DNA of 64,000 nucleotides from Halosaccharopolyspora lacisalsi (GTDB lineage: Bacteria > Actinomycetota > Actinomycetes > Mycobacteriales > Pseudonocardiaceae): the NCBI RefSeq assembly GCF_014137975.1, contig NZ_JACGWZ010000005.1, positions 186,001 to 250,000 on the forward strand, written 5' to 3'. The translations under genes were made by a program, and so were the position numbers. Below, piece by piece: positions 1-10,811 of the stretch. The notes below the pieces were generated by a model that worked only from the letters and a program-made list of their open reading frames with translations, was not told the origin of the DNA and did no database searches. Position 1 is the stretch's first letter. The number at the start of each line of letters is the position of its first letter.

Positions 1-106
1 TACTCGCGTTCGTCGTTTCGCTGTTCGTCCGTTCGAAGTCCGCCCGGCCGGCTTCACAGCGGTGAGGATCACCGCGTTCGGGGGTCGTTGACCCCGGCGG
101 GACCTT

Positions 107-139
107 CCGGTGCGGCTTCGGTTGGCGAAGCCGCACCGG
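107..139. terminator. 14-bp hairpin downstream of the GH3 remnant
   Basis: A perfect inverted repeat has arms at 107-120 and 126-139 around a 5-nt loop. It lies just beyond the conserved end of the leftward GH3 remnant, where a terminator would be expected. There is no T-run on either side, so it may be an actinobacterial U-less terminator or simply a stem-loop. Confidence 0.5.
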
Positions 140-159
140 GGCGCCCTGAGATTCCGAGC

Positions 160-1449
<1,290 letters not shown>

Positions 1450-1452
<3 letters not shown>

Positions 1453-2204
1453 TGTGTACAGCGCGGACAGCCGGGCCTCGGTCAGCTTGGCCCGAAACCA
1501 CCTCGACGCCGCGACGTGCAACCTCTCGTCCTGGTGGGGATGCCGGTTGTGGGACTGCACCAGCTCGATGCTCGACAGGCCCTCCTCCACCACGGTGCTG
1601 ATCGCTCCGCTGCTCTCGTTCCGTTCGGGACGCCTTCCTGATGCGGTCCGAGAACCGGCGGGCGATCAACCAGAACGCGGGCGCCAGCGCGAACGACAGC
1701 AGAGCCAGCTCCCAGCGCAGGTACGGCGCTGCTCCCGCGTAGAGCACGACGCTGAACAGCGCCGTCACCGTGTCCAGCATCCCTGGCGAGACCAGGCGTT
1801 CGACCGCCTCGACGTCTCGGAGAGGCGGGACACGAGGTCACCGGTCCTGCGCCGGGCGAAGAAGGCGGGGGACAGCCGTTGCAGGTGGTGGAAGACGTGC
1901 GCCCGCAGCCGCACAGGAATCTCTCCGCGACCTGGGAGGACAGGTAAGCGCCGAGGAACGACGCGGCACCGCCCACCACGGCGATCGCGAACCAGGCCGC
2001 CGCGGGCGCCCAGAACGCGTCGAGATCACCGGTCTCCAACGCCCCGTCGGTGAGCAGCTTGAACATCCAGATCGTGGCGGTGTCGGCGAGCGCGGAGAGC
2101 ACGAGCATCACGGCCGCCGACACCAGGCGCGTGCGGTCCCGGCGCAGGAACGGTTCGAAGCGTCGGAGGATCTCCCCGACGCCCGGTGCTGTCGGATCCG
2201 GCAC
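1450..2204 (-). pseudogene. ABC exporter (transmembrane half) fragment, frameshifted
   Basis: Starting from a GTG at 2204 the minus strand encodes the first membrane-spanning part of an ABC multidrug/lipid exporter. Visible pieces are RRFEPFLRRDRTRL, a first TM segment and the EAVERLV-type cytoplasmic loop. The frame is lost near 1915 and again near 1822. It then recovers as [14 protein letters not shown] up to ARLSALY, where it runs in frame into GH3 sequence. The rest of the membrane domain and the whole nucleotide-binding domain are absent, so no transporter can be made. It looks like a relic of a deletion joining two neighbouring genes. Confidence 0.8.
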
Positions 2205-2685
2205 CGCTATGACGAGTTCTCCTTCGGGTGCGACGGCCGGTGGGGCCGACGGCTGCTCACCGCTTACTCACTTCCGCGGTACGGGTCCGTGGGGACGCTT
2301 GCCCGGACGTCCGGGGCAGTCGGGGCGCGGAGCCGGGTGCTTACCGGGAATGGGAAGCGGGAATGGCATTCCTTCCTCCATCGCGTGAATCCTTTTGTGC
2401 CGTCGGAGCCGTTCTCGGCCGCGACACCGATCAATCTATCGGTCCGGCGGAACGGATCACCACGCAAATCCGCTGGGAAAACCCTGAACATCGGTACAGC
2501 GGAGACCGGTGAGTGGGCAGTGTGAGTCCGTTGCCAGCTTTTTTGTGCACTCCTTTTACGACGTTTCCGGGGAGTGTCCGGATTCGTCGGAAATTCCGGA
2601 ATTTCGCCGCGCGCGGTCAGTTCTCACCGACGCGAACCGGTGGTTCTCGCTGCGGCGAGTGCCGAGTGCTTGGCGAGGGGAGCGG
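2205..2685. other. Gene-free stretch between the ABC relic and the SDR relic
   Basis: Open frames exist in several phases, but none has family motifs or a convincing ribosome-binding site. The second half (about 2520-2620) is less GC-rich than its surroundings. I see no repeat or promoter that I can defend. Confidence 0.4.
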
Positions 2686-3497
2686 TCAGCTCGGCTTCGC
2701 GAGACGTCCGGACCGCAGTGCCGCGACGACGCCGCCGCCGTCGACGAGGAGGTCGGTGCCGGTGACGAACGTCGAGTCCGGGCCCAGCAGGAAGGCCGTG
2801 GCGGAGGCGATGTCCTCGGGCGTGCCCACGCGACCCGTGCCGGAGACATCGATCATGGCACGCATCGCCGTGCCGGACTCCGCCGCCAGCTCCTGCTGTC
2901 CCATCGGGGTCGAGACGACGCCGGGGCCGACGGAGTTGACCCGCCCACCGCGTTCGCCCCAGGTTCCACTGGCGGTCTGAACTCGCAGGTGGTTGCCGCG
3001 CTTGGCGATCGCGTGCGCGGAACCCGGGTCGGTGAACGGCAGCCGCAGCAACTCGTCGGTGGGGGTGTGGGCCAGGGCCGCCTCCGGCTCCGCGGGGAGC
3101 GGACTCATGTGGCCGGCCATGCTGGAAACGACCACACCGGTCGCCCGGCCAGCGATCACGCGCCCGAACTCCTCCAGGACCAGGGTGACCCCGAGCAGGT
3201 CCACCTTCAGAATCGCCTCGGCCGACGCCTGCGTCGGGGACAGTCCCGCGGTGTGCGCGACCCGGGTGACCCCGCCCAGCGCCGCCGCTGTCTCGGCCAG
3301 CGCGGCCACCGACGCGCGCGAGGAAACGTCGACCCGCTGAGCGCTCACGGTGTGGCCGTCGCCCGTCAGCGATTCGGTCGCCGCGCGCAGCGTCGTCTCG
3401 TCGAAGTCGGCGAGCAGCGCGCTCCTGCCGGTGCCTGGCGACGTGCGATCGCCCGCCCCCTCCCCGCCCCGATGACGACCAGCACGTCCCGGTTCAC
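2686..3497 (-). pseudogene. Short-chain dehydrogenase/reductase, frameshifted and active-site altered
   Basis: A GTG at 3497 follows a good GGAGG and begins NRDVLVVIGAGRGRAIARR, the Rossmann glycine-rich strand of an SDR. A single-base loss near 3435 shifts the frame. The remainder (ALLADFDETTL, VSSMAGHM, GGRVNSVGPGVVSTPMGQQEL, TGTDLLVDGGG) is read in another phase down to the stop at 2686. The catalytic YxxxK is degenerate: HAIAKRGN stands where relatives have YAISKRAN, so the tyrosine is histidine. Two independent defects suggest true decay, although the frameshift alone could be a read error. Relatives are NAD(P)-dependent oxidoreductases of unknown substrate. Confidence 0.75.
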
Positions 3498-3632
3498 GGT
3501 CGACCTCCTCTGCTGGCTTCGCGGCTGAGCGTCATCCGGCCCGGCGCGCATCCACTTCGTCGTCGACGCGAGCAGGCGCCGCTCGCCGACATATCCGTCC
3601 GCCGTCGACGTGTCCGACCGGGACAGGTCTGG

Positions 3633-4544
3633 TCACCGCAGGGCGTCGATGGCGACGCGGGTCGCTTCGGCGATGAGCGCGTCGTCGTGGTCGGCGTCCT
3701 TGGTCTGCCGTTCCGACAGGACCGCGAGCATGATGGGAGCGCGGTGCGGTGGCCGGATGACGGCGATGTCGTTGCGGGTTCCGTAGTCGGCGGCACCGGA
3801 TTTGTCGCCGACCTGCCAGCCCTCGGGCACGCCGGCTCGGACGAGGTCGTCGGTGACGGCGTTGGTGCGCAACATCTCGTTGAGGAACGCGCGCTTCTCC
3901 TCGGTCAGGACGTCGCCCACGGTGAATTTCCGCAGGCTTTCGGCCAGGGCGCGCGGAGTGCTGGTGTCGCGGATGTCGCCGGGACCGGTCCGGTTGAGCG
4001 CGGGCTCGATCCGGTCGACGTGGGTGGTCGTGTCGCCGATGCCGCGCAGCGCGGCGCTGAGCCCCCCGGGGCCACCGATCTCTCGGAAGAGGAGGTTCGC
4101 GGCGGTGTTGTCGCTGTAGCGGATGGCGGCGTCGATCACCGCGCGCAGCGTCATCCCGGTGTCGACGTGCTTTTTCGTGATCGGCGCGTAGCTGAGCAGG
4201 TCGCCGCGGTCGTAGGTGATGCGCCGGTTCAGCTCGTCGATCGTGTTCTGCTGCAGGACCGCGGCGGCGGTGAGTGCCTTGTGGGTGGAGGCGTAGGCGA
4301 AGCGCTCGTCGGCATGGTGGGTGATCTCCCGCCCCGTCGCCGTGTCCACCGCGTACACCCCGATGTGGGCGTCGAACCGGTGCTCGAGCTTCCTGAGCTC
4401 CTGGTGGAACGCCGTCGCTTGGGCTGCGGGGGCTTGGGCAGCCGGGGTTGGGGAAGCAGGGGGTGGCGCCGTTTCGGCGCTGGCGCAGCCGACGAGGCTG
4501 AACGAGGCCAGGAGGGCGACGGCGGCCCGGTGAAGGTGTTGCAT
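3633..4544 (-). CDS. bla: Class A beta-lactamase, lipoprotein
   Basis: A 303-residue class A serine beta-lactamase. All signature elements are present: S86-T-H-K89 (Ambler S70xxK73), S144-D-N (SDN loop), E180-P-A-L-N (E166xxxN) and K248-S-G (K234-S/T-G). The leader ends in a lipobox (LVG/C20) followed by an Ala/Pro-rich linker, so the enzyme is probably a membrane-anchored lipoprotein hydrolysing penicillins or cephalosporins outside the membrane. The ATG at 4544 starts a proper lipoprotein leader. The gene is divergent from a LysR regulator 106 bp away, followed in turn by a BlaB-like protein. This is the order of the inducible blaL-blaA-blaB system of Streptomyces cacaoi, so regulation by the LysR protein is likely. 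The spectrum cannot be read from sequence. Confidence 0.93.
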   Translation of the reverse strand: MQHLHRAAVALLASFSLVGCASAETAPPPASPTPAAQAPAAQATAFHQELRKLEHRFDAHIGVYAVDTATGREITHHADERFAYASTHKALTAAAVLQQNTIDELNRRITYDRGDLLSYAPITKKHVDTGMTLRAVIDAAIRYSDNTAANLLFREIGGPGGLSAALRGIGDTTTHVDRIEPALNRTGPGDIRDTSTPRALAESLRKFTVGDVLTEEKRAFLNEMLRTNAVTDDLVRAGVPEGWQVGDKSGAADYGTRNDIAVIRPPHRAPIMLAVLSERQTKDADHDDALIAEATRVAIDALR

Positions 4545-4650
4545 GGGTACGAAAGCTCCCTTTCGTCGTCGATGGACGCGCACAGTCTTCCGAGTCGTGC
4601 TCATGCCGTCCAAGACAGAAATGAGCGGTTCCATGCCGAACACGCATAGA

Positions 4651-5547
4651 ATGGTCGCCGTGGATCTCGTCAGCAGCTGCCGGGCGTTCGTGTGCGTGAG
4701 TGAGGTCGGCAGCTTCACGCAGGGTGCCGCGGCGGCGGATGTCCCCCAGCCGGTGGCCAGCCGCCGCATCGCCGCGCTGGAGCGCCACCTCGGTGATCGG
4801 CTGTTCGACCGCTCGACCCGGCGGGCGAATCCCACCCCGTTCGGCCGGGACATGCTGCCGTGGGCGCGACGGCTGGTGCAGCTCGCCGACGCGATGGAGC
4901 AGGACGCGCAGCGCGCCAGGCTCCGCCCGCTGCCGATGGCCGTGCCGACGACCTGCACCACCCGCGATCTCGCCGAACTCGACGCCGAGGCACGCGCGCA
5001 CGAACTGTTCCTCGAGTTCCGGCCGGCGAGTCCGAGCGAGCGGAGCGAACTCGTGCGCGTTCGCGAGGTCCGGGCCGCCCTCACAGCGGTGCCCGCCGAC
5101 GAGGGGTGCTGGACCGTGCCGCTGGGCCTGGCCAGCGCCGTCGAGCTCCGCCCGGGAGCCATCCACCTGGACACCCTGCGTATCGGCCGTTCGGGTCGGT
5201 CCCCGCGCCGCCGGATCTGGATCCAGCCGGAGGATGACGTACCGCACGTTCGCGACCACCTCGTGCGGCTCCGCGACGCGGTGGGACTGCGCCCCACCCA
5301 GGTCACCGTGGTCGATGCGCTGAGTTCGGCCGTCGCCGAGGTTCTCGGGTCGGCGGACCTCCTGCTGTGCTCGGCCGCGCAGGCACGGGAGTTCGGACTA
5401 CAGTGGCGGCCGATGGCCGAGCTTCGGCTCGCACGCGGCTTCGACGTCACGGCGGACCCCGGCGACGACGCCGAACGCCTGCGCACTCAGCTGTGGGAGG
5501 GCATCGCACGCTGCGTCGGAAGTTCCGGCACCGCCGAGTCGGCGTGA
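4651..5547 (+). CDS. LysR-type regulator, BlaA-like
   Basis: A 298-residue LysR-family protein. Its N-terminal winged HTH covers residues 4-62 ([41 protein letters not shown]). The rest is a divergent effector-binding domain with low similarity to standard type 2 periplasmic-binding folds. The start is uncertain: ATG 4651 or GTG 4660 fit the usual short LysR leader, with no strong Shine-Dalgarno; ATG 4633 is also in frame. It is divergent from the beta-lactamase and is followed 69 bp later by a BlaB-like gene. In S. cacaoi the LysR protein BlaA activates blaL from the shared intergenic region. The same role here is inference from synteny. Confidence 0.85.
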   Translation: MVAVDLVSSCRAFVCVSEVGSFTQGAAAADVPQPVASRRIAALERHLGDRLFDRSTRRANPTPFGRDMLPWARRLVQLADAMEQDAQRARLRPLPMAVPTTCTTRDLAELDAEARAHELFLEFRPASPSERSELVRVREVRAALTAVPADEGCWTVPLGLASAVELRPGAIHLDTLRIGRSGRSPRRRIWIQPEDDVPHVRDHLVRLRDAVGLRPTQVTVVDALSSAVAEVLGSADLLLCSAAQAREFGLQWRPMAELRLARGFDVTADPGDDAERLRTQLWEGIARCVGSSGTAESA

Positions 5548-5616
5548 GCACACGATCGCGTGGCGCGGCCCCGTCGTCGACCGGGTGCGGACGCCGCGCA
5601 GGACACTGGAGCACAA

Positions 5617-6519
5617 GTGAGGGCTGAAAAGCTGGTCAGCGGGCTCGTCGCCGAACTCGACGACGGAGGGTTGCGCGGTTCGTTCCTGGTGCGCGACCTG
5701 CGATCCGGCCGCGAACTCGGTATCGAGCCGGACGTGCGGTTCCCGATCGCTTCGCTGATCAAGGTCCCGCTGGCCGCCGTCACCGTCGACCGGATCCACC
5801 GCGGTGAACTCGACGGCTCCCAGCTCCGCTGGGTGCGACCCGGTCGCATCACCACACCGGGTCCGACCGGACTGAGCAGGTTTCGCCACCCCGCCCGGGT
5901 GGCGATCGACGATCTGCTGTACCTGTCCATGTCGATCAGCGACAACGTGGCGGCCGACGCGCTGTTCGAGCTGACCTCCCCCGAGGAGGTCATGCGGATG
6001 CTGCGGGAGTGGCAACTGCGCGGGATCACCGCTCGGCATCGTCTCGGCGGTCTCACCGACACCCCCGCGGAGCGCTTGGACGCCTCCGAGATGCCCCTTG
6101 CCCACTCCCTGGCCATCGATGCCGGCACCGACGGGCGCGGGCACAGGATCCCTCAGCTCGACGTCACTCGCGCGAATTCCGGCTCGGCACGCGCCTTCGT
6201 CGACCTTCTGCAGGCACTGTGGACTCCCTCGAAGATCGACGGGGACGTCGCCGAGCGGGTGCGCGGACTCATGGGACACAACCTGCTGCGGCAGCGGTTG
6301 GCGCCCGACTTCGGTTCCGATGCCTCGACGTGGTCGTCCAAGACCGGGACCCTGCTGAACCTCCGGCACGAGGTCGGTGTCGTCGAACACGCGGACGGCC
6401 AGGCGTTCGCCATCGCCGCGCTCACGGAGTCCCGAGTACCGGCCACGACCCAACCGGAAGCCGACGTGCTCATGGCGCGGGTGGCCCGCGTGCTGCGGGA
6501 CCACTTGCGGGACGCCTGA
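5617..6519 (+). CDS. BlaB-like serine hydrolase, beta-lactamase fold
   Basis: A 300-residue cytoplasmic-looking protein with the penicillin-recognising motifs S46-L-I-K49, S108-D-N110 and K242-T-G. It lacks a signal peptide and lacks the class A E166xxxN signature. GTG 5617 is preferred because GGAG lies 5 nt upstream; a GTG at 5560 would add 19 unconserved residues. It is probably co-transcribed with the LysR gene upstream. In Streptomyces cacaoi the equivalent BlaB is needed for beta-lactamase induction. That suggests a sensor or regulatory role rather than antibiotic hydrolysis. It could instead be an ordinary beta-lactamase-related esterase. Confidence 0.82.
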   Translation: MRAEKLVSGLVAELDDGGLRGSFLVRDLRSGRELGIEPDVRFPIASLIKVPLAAVTVDRIHRGELDGSQLRWVRPGRITTPGPTGLSRFRHPARVAIDDLLYLSMSISDNVAADALFELTSPEEVMRMLREWQLRGITARHRLGGLTDTPAERLDASEMPLAHSLAIDAGTDGRGHRIPQLDVTRANSGSARAFVDLLQALWTPSKIDGDVAERVRGLMGHNLLRQRLAPDFGSDASTWSSKTGTLLNLRHEVGVVEHADGQAFAIAALTESRVPATTQPEADVLMARVARVLRDHLRDA

Positions 6520-6536
6520 GCCGGGCCCCGGGGTAC

Positions 6537-6582
6537 GAAAAAATCGGTGGCCCCCCACCCCCGAAGGTGAGGGGCCACCGAT
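6537..6582 (-). terminator. Rho-independent terminator of the cold-shock gene
   Basis: Arms at 6543-6554 and 6571-6582 form a 12-bp perfect GC-rich stem. On the minus strand it is followed by a T-run (A-run at 6537-6543 on the plus strand). It lies 16 bp after the stop of the cold-shock gene and is the clearest intrinsic terminator in the window. It may also stop rightward transcripts from the BlaB-like gene. Confidence 0.93.
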
Positions 6583-6598
6583 CGTCGAGAAGAGAACG

Positions 6599-6799
6599 TC
6601 AGACGCGCACGGAGGCGGCCTGCGGACCCTTGGGGCCCTGCGTGACCTCGTAGGTCACCTGCTGGTCCTCGTCCAGGCTACGGAAGCCACTGGCGTCGAT
6701 CGCCGAGTAGTGGACGAAGACGTCCGGGCCACCCTCGTCGGGTGCGATGAAGCCGAAGCCCTTTTCGGCGTTGAACCACTTCACGGTTCCCTGTGCCAT
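6599..6799 (-). CDS. cspA: Cold-shock protein (CspA family)
   Basis: A 66-residue single cold-shock domain. RNP1 (K13-G-F-G-F-I18) and RNP2 (V27-F-V-H30) are intact, as is the N-terminal GTVKWFN. It binds single-stranded RNA/DNA and acts as an RNA chaperone; the length is normal. AAGGAGA lies 7 nt before the ATG. The 313-bp gene-free region upstream leaves room for the long structured 5' leader typical of csp genes. A strong terminator follows directly, so it is probably monocistronic. Confidence 0.97.
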   Translation of the reverse strand: MAQGTVKWFNAEKGFGFIAPDEGGPDVFVHYSAIDASGFRSLDEDQQVTYEVTQGPKGPQAASVRV

Positions 6800-7112
6800 G
6801 TCTGTCTCCTTATGACAGCTGGGGTATGACGGACAACCACACTGCGTGGCAGCCCGGGCCGGGGATCTTCAGACGGCGGCTTACTCCAGCAACAACCAAA
6901 GACAGCAGCGCGCCCGCTTCAACATCTGAGCGAGCGTGCACAAACACGAACCCAGAAACAACGACCAACTCGAATACTACACGTGGGGGAGCGGCGGTGC
7001 CAGCCCGCGCCGACGATCTCTCATCGTCGCACGTCATGGGGGATGCTGGTCGGTCTTCGAGGTCAACGGTCGGGATCCGGTGCGAGCACCGTCGAGCCGC
7101 TCGCCGGACGGG
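6800..7112 (-). promoter_or_regulatory. Gene-free leader/promoter region of the cold-shock gene
   Basis: No coding frame here is convincing. The stretch at about 6885-6990 is clearly AT-richer than the flanks. As the only non-coding DNA upstream of the csp gene it should hold its promoter and a leader RNA. I could not define a unique -10/-35 pair. Confidence 0.45.
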
Positions 7113-8036
7113 TCAGTCGGTTCCCCCGCGCTCCAGGCCGAGCGAGGAGGCGGCCTCGAGCGCGGCGTCCAGGAAGGCCCGTTCCGAGGGTCGGTCACGT
7201 GTCGCGGCGCGCCGGAGCAGCAGGACGCGGCGCATGAGCGGATCGTGCAGCGGGACGACGTCCACACCCGCGGGGCGCAGCGCGCGCCCGAGGTCGGCCA
7301 CGAGGGTGATGCCGAGCCCGCCCGCGACCATCGCCATCGCCGTGGCCTGCTCGTCCACCTGGTGCGTGACGCGGGGCTCGAAACCGGCTCGGCGGCACAC
7401 GGCCAGCAGCGCCCTGCCGAAGTCGGTGCCGTCTCCCGAGACCACCCACGAGTGGTCGGCGAGATCGGTCAGCGCGACGGGGCCGTCGAAGTCGCACCGC
7501 CCGCCGGGAACGACCAGCCGCAGCTGTTCGACACCGACGAGGGTGGACTCCAGGGCGAGGTCCCACGACGTCGGCGAGTCGGGGTAGTCGAGCACGAACG
7601 CCAGGTCGAGATCCCCGTCGCGGACCGCCGTCACGGCCTCCTCGGGAGTCACCTCGCGAGTCCTGACGTGCATCTCCGGGTGTCGCTCCGCCAGGATCGC
7701 CAGCGTCGGCGGCACGAGCGACGCGGCGATCGTCGCGAGCACTCCCACGGTCAGCTTCGCCGTGAGAGCTTCCTGCGCCCGCTCCAGGGCGAGCCGTGCG
7801 CGTTCCTCGGCGACCAGGACTTCCGCGGCCTGTTCGGCGAGCACCCGACCGGCTTCGGTCAACCGGACGCGGCGTCCGACGCGCTCCAGGAGCTCCAGGC
7901 CGACCTCGCGCTCCATGGCATCCAGCTGCTGGGAGATGGCCGAGGTCGTGTAGTGCAGCACGGCGGCCGTCTCGGTGACGGTCCCGCGCCGCGAGAACTC
8001 GTGCAGGATCCGCAACCGGTGCAACGACAACTCCAC
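7113..8036 (-). CDS. LysR-type transcriptional regulator
   Basis: A 307-residue LysR protein. Its N-terminal HTH (LSLHRLRILHEFSRRGTVTETAAVLHYTTSAISQQLDAMEREVG, split here at will) occupies residues 3-60. A full effector-binding domain follows, with LDLAFVLDYPD and GGLGITLVADLGRAL. GTG 8036 or TTG 8039 are the possible starts; neither has a clear Shine-Dalgarno. It is divergent from the M24 hydrolase-transporter-oxidase cassette across 146 bp. The usual LysR arrangement implies that it activates that cassette in response to its substrate. Unrelated in sequence to the BlaA-like regulator upstream. Confidence 0.9.
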   Translation of the reverse strand: MELSLHRLRILHEFSRRGTVTETAAVLHYTTSAISQQLDAMEREVGLELLERVGRRVRLTEAGRVLAEQAAEVLVAEERARLALERAQEALTAKLTVGVLATIAASLVPPTLAILAERHPEMHVRTREVTPEEAVTAVRDGDLDLAFVLDYPDSPTSWDLALESTLVGVEQLRLVVPGGRCDFDGPVALTDLADHSWVVSGDGTDFGRALLAVCRRAGFEPRVTHQVDEQATAMAMVAGGLGITLVADLGRALRPAGVDVVPLHDPLMRRVLLLRRAATRDRPSERAFLDAALEAASSLGLERGGTD

Positions 8037-8182
8037 CAAGGAACACTAAACGATCGGGTGAAGAACTCGTCGATGGACGTGCGGGGCGGGGCCTCCCAGA
8101 CTGCCGGTGCCCGGCATCGATCAGCGCGGTGACGAACCGTCCGATCCCGGGGAAGCTCTCACGACGCGGACGAGGTGATGAG

Positions 8183-9436
8183 ATGAGTCCGACGACGACC
8201 GTCCCGGACGTCGCCCCCCTGGGACGGGCCCCGATGCCGCCGTGGCTCGGTCCGGAGCGGGTCGAATCGGTGCGAAACGCCGAGGACAGACCCTTCGACC
8301 GCGCCGAGTACGAGGCGCGCGTGGAAGAGGTTCGACGCCGGATGTCGCACGCCGGGCTGGAAGCGATGGTGGTGTTCAGGCCCTCCAGCGTCGAGTACCT
8401 CTGCGGGCACCACACGGCCGAGACGGCGCCCCAGCCGCTGCTGGTCACCGAGTCCGAGACGTACCTGTACGTGCCGGACCTGGAGGTGGGGCGGGCACTG
8501 GCCAGCTCGGAGGTGGACAACATCCGCTGCTGCGGATACGCGGACGCGCTGCGCGGCCTCGAGCTGTTCCTCGACCACGCCGCGAGCGTGCTGCCGAACA
8601 CCGCCCGGGTGGGCGTCGAGGTCGACCACACCTCCACACCCCCGCAAGCGGTGGAGATCCTGCGCACCAAGCACGTCACGGTCGTGCACACCGACCACCT
8701 CGTCGAGCGGGTGCGGCTCGTGCTCTCGGACGCCGAGATCCGCTGCGTCGAACAGGCGGCGCTGACCACCCGAGCGGGTGTCGAGGCAGCCGTCGCGGAA
8801 GCGGGCGATCCCGAGGCGACCGACTCCTCCGTCGCCGCGGCGATCGCGGCAGCGCTGTTCGAGCACGCCGACTCCCCGTCGGTGTGGGGTCCCGTGGTGG
8901 TCACCGGATCGCGGGCGGGCATCCCGCACTCGAGCTGGCAGCACCGCCGGCTGGAAACCGGAGCGACCTTCCTGGAGTTCGCCGGTGCGCACCACCGCTA
9001 CCACGCCCCGGTCATGCGCACCCTGTCACTGGGACGACCCGGCGCGACCGAGCGACGGCTGGCCGACCTGGCGCGGACCGCGCTCGCCGCCGTGCTGGAC
9101 AACGCAAGGGCCGGGGTGCCGTGCTCGCAGGTCGCCAAGCGCGCCTCCGAGGCCCTCGGCCCGCTTCCCGAGGACGTGATGTTCCACCACCTGTTCGGCT
9201 ATCCCGTCGGACTCGCCCACAAGCCGCACTGGATGGACGGCGCGCCCTCCTTCCTCTCCCCGGACAACCACGAGGTGCTGCAGGAGGGGATGGTCTTCCA
9301 CGTGCCGGCGTCGTTCCGCTCGTTCGGGCGGGCCGGCGTGGGGCTGAGCCAGACCTTCGTCGTCGAGCGGGACGGCGCCCGGGTGCTCACCCACGGTCCG
9401 GCCGAGCTCGTCGAGATACCCGGACGTTCGGCATGA
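8183..9436 (+). CDS. M24-family hydrolase lacking metal ligands (creatinase/DoeA-like)
   Basis: A 417-residue protein with the pita-bread fold of the M24 family: a creatinase-type N-terminal domain (about residues 30-160) and a catalytic domain (about 170-415). The usual five metal ligands are replaced. EFAGAHHRYHAPVMRT stands where peptidases have the two aspartates, FGYPVGLAHKPH lacks the first histidine, and FHVPASF and LSQTFVV lack the glutamates. Creatinase and ectoine hydrolase (DoeA) are metal-free members with this pattern, so it probably opens an amidino or cyclic amide bond rather than cutting peptides. ATG 8183 has GAGGTGAT just upstream. It overlaps the transporter gene by ATGA. 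The substrate is unknown. Confidence 0.82.
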   Translation: MSPTTTVPDVAPLGRAPMPPWLGPERVESVRNAEDRPFDRAEYEARVEEVRRRMSHAGLEAMVVFRPSSVEYLCGHHTAETAPQPLLVTESETYLYVPDLEVGRALASSEVDNIRCCGYADALRGLELFLDHAASVLPNTARVGVEVDHTSTPPQAVEILRTKHVTVVHTDHLVERVRLVLSDAEIRCVEQAALTTRAGVEAAVAEAGDPEATDSSVAAAIAAALFEHADSPSVWGPVVVTGSRAGIPHSSWQHRRLETGATFLEFAGAHHRYHAPVMRTLSLGRPGATERRLADLARTALAAVLDNARAGVPCSQVAKRASEALGPLPEDVMFHHLFGYPVGLAHKPHWMDGAPSFLSPDNHEVLQEGMVFHVPASFRSFGRAGVGLSQTFVVERDGARVLTHGPAELVEIPGRSA

Positions 9437-10761
9437 GCGGCACCGTCGAGCGGGAACCCCGGAGCACCCCGGCGGTGCGGCGACGTGCCGTGACGGCCGC
9501 GATGATCGGCAACGCCACGGAGTGGTACGACTACGCGACCTACGGCTACCTGGCCGTCGTCCTGGCGACGGTGTTCTTCCCGCCCACCGCCCCGGTCCTG
9601 TCCCTGCTGGCCTCGTTCGCCACCTTCGCCGTGGCGTTCGTGGTCCGTCCCCTCGGAGCTTTCCTGCTGGCTCCGCTCAACGACCGGATCGGTCGCAAGC
9701 GCACCCTGGCGATCACCATCTTCACCATGGCCGGGGCGACCTGCGTCATCGGCGTGCTGCCCGGGTACGGCGCGATCGGCGTCCTCGCCCCGATCGCCCT
9801 GGTGCTCACGCGGATGGTGCAGGGCTTCGCGGTCGGCGGCGAGTACGGCGGTGCCTCCACCTTCGTCGTGGAGTACGCCCCGGACGCGCGTCGGGGTTTC
9901 TGGGCGAGCTGGCTGGAGTGCGGCGCGATCGGCGGGTTCCTGCTGGCGTCCGGGTTGACCACCTCCCTGACCTACGCGCTGTCGGACGCGGCCATGCACT
10001 CGTGGGGATGGCGCGTCCCGTTCCTCGTGGCGCTGCCGCTGGGCCTGATCGGGCTGTACCTGCGGTTGCGGCTGACGGACACGCCGAGCTTCACCGCGCT
10101 GACCGAGCAGGCCGCCGAAGCGCGCGCTCCGGTGCGCGAGGTACTCACCGGTCACCGCCTTCGCGTGGTGATCTGCGGCGGCATCGTCGTCTACTCGAGC
10201 ATCGGTACCTACGTGCTGCTCACGTACATGCCGAGCTACCTGTCGCGGAATCTCGGCATGTCCTCGGCGACCGCGCAGTTGCTGGTGTTCGTCTCCGGTG
10301 GAGTCCTGACCGCGGCCATACCGCTCGCGGGCGTGCTGTCGGACCGCGTCGGCCGCAGGACGATGCTGATCGCGGCGGCCGTCGGCTACGTGGTCCTGGC
10401 GTACCCGGCGTTCTGGCTGATCGGGCAGGCGAGGTGGCAGCCCGCGCTGGCCGGGATGCTGATCCTGACGCTGTGCCACGTCCCGATCCTGGGGACGACG
10501 ACCGCGACGCTTCCGGCCCTGTTCCCGGCGCGCGTGCGGGGCACGGGTGTGGCCATCGGCTACAACGTCTCGTTCGCGGTGTTCGGAGGTACGGCCCCGT
10601 TGCTGATGACCTTCGTCGTGAACGCGACCGGGAGCCTGTTCGTACCGGCCTTCTACCTGATCCTCGTCGCGCTGATCGCGCTGGTGCCGATCGTGATGAG
10701 TCCGGAAACCGCCGGGAAACCCCTGGACCGGTTTCCGGAAGTGTCGTCCGATGTGTTGTGA
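9433..10761 (+). CDS. MHS-type MFS symporter (ProP/ShiA-like)
   Basis: A 442-residue permease of the metabolite:H+ symporter branch, with 12 predicted TM helices. The N-terminus carries GNATEWYDYATYGYLA; the loop motif DRIGRKRTL and the second-half copy DRVGRRTML are present, as is QGFAVGGEYGGA. Family members import osmolytes, betaines and organic acids. The ATG overlaps the stop of the M24 hydrolase gene, showing translational coupling, so it most likely brings in the substrate of that enzyme. A DadA-like oxidase follows 50 bp downstream. Confidence 0.92.
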   Translation: MSGTVEREPRSTPAVRRRAVTAAMIGNATEWYDYATYGYLAVVLATVFFPPTAPVLSLLASFATFAVAFVVRPLGAFLLAPLNDRIGRKRTLAITIFTMAGATCVIGVLPGYGAIGVLAPIALVLTRMVQGFAVGGEYGGASTFVVEYAPDARRGFWASWLECGAIGGFLLASGLTTSLTYALSDAAMHSWGWRVPFLVALPLGLIGLYLRLRLTDTPSFTALTEQAAEARAPVREVLTGHRLRVVICGGIVVYSSIGTYVLLTYMPSYLSRNLGMSSATAQLLVFVSGGVLTAAIPLAGVLSDRVGRRTMLIAAAVGYVVLAYPAFWLIGQARWQPALAGMLILTLCHVPILGTTTATLPALFPARVRGTGVAIGYNVSFAVFGGTAPLLMTFVVNATGSLFVPAFYLILVALIALVPIVMSPETAGKPLDRFPEVSSDVL

Positions 10762-10811
10762 CGAGTCGACCGCGACGAGTCCGAGCGAGTCCGAGAAGGG
10801 TGATCGAGAGC

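Noticed and set aside
4545-4650. LysR T-N11-A box between the beta-lactamase and its regulator
   Set aside because: An ATG/CAT dyad exists near 4620-4635, but its spacing does not match T-N11-A, so no site is claimed.
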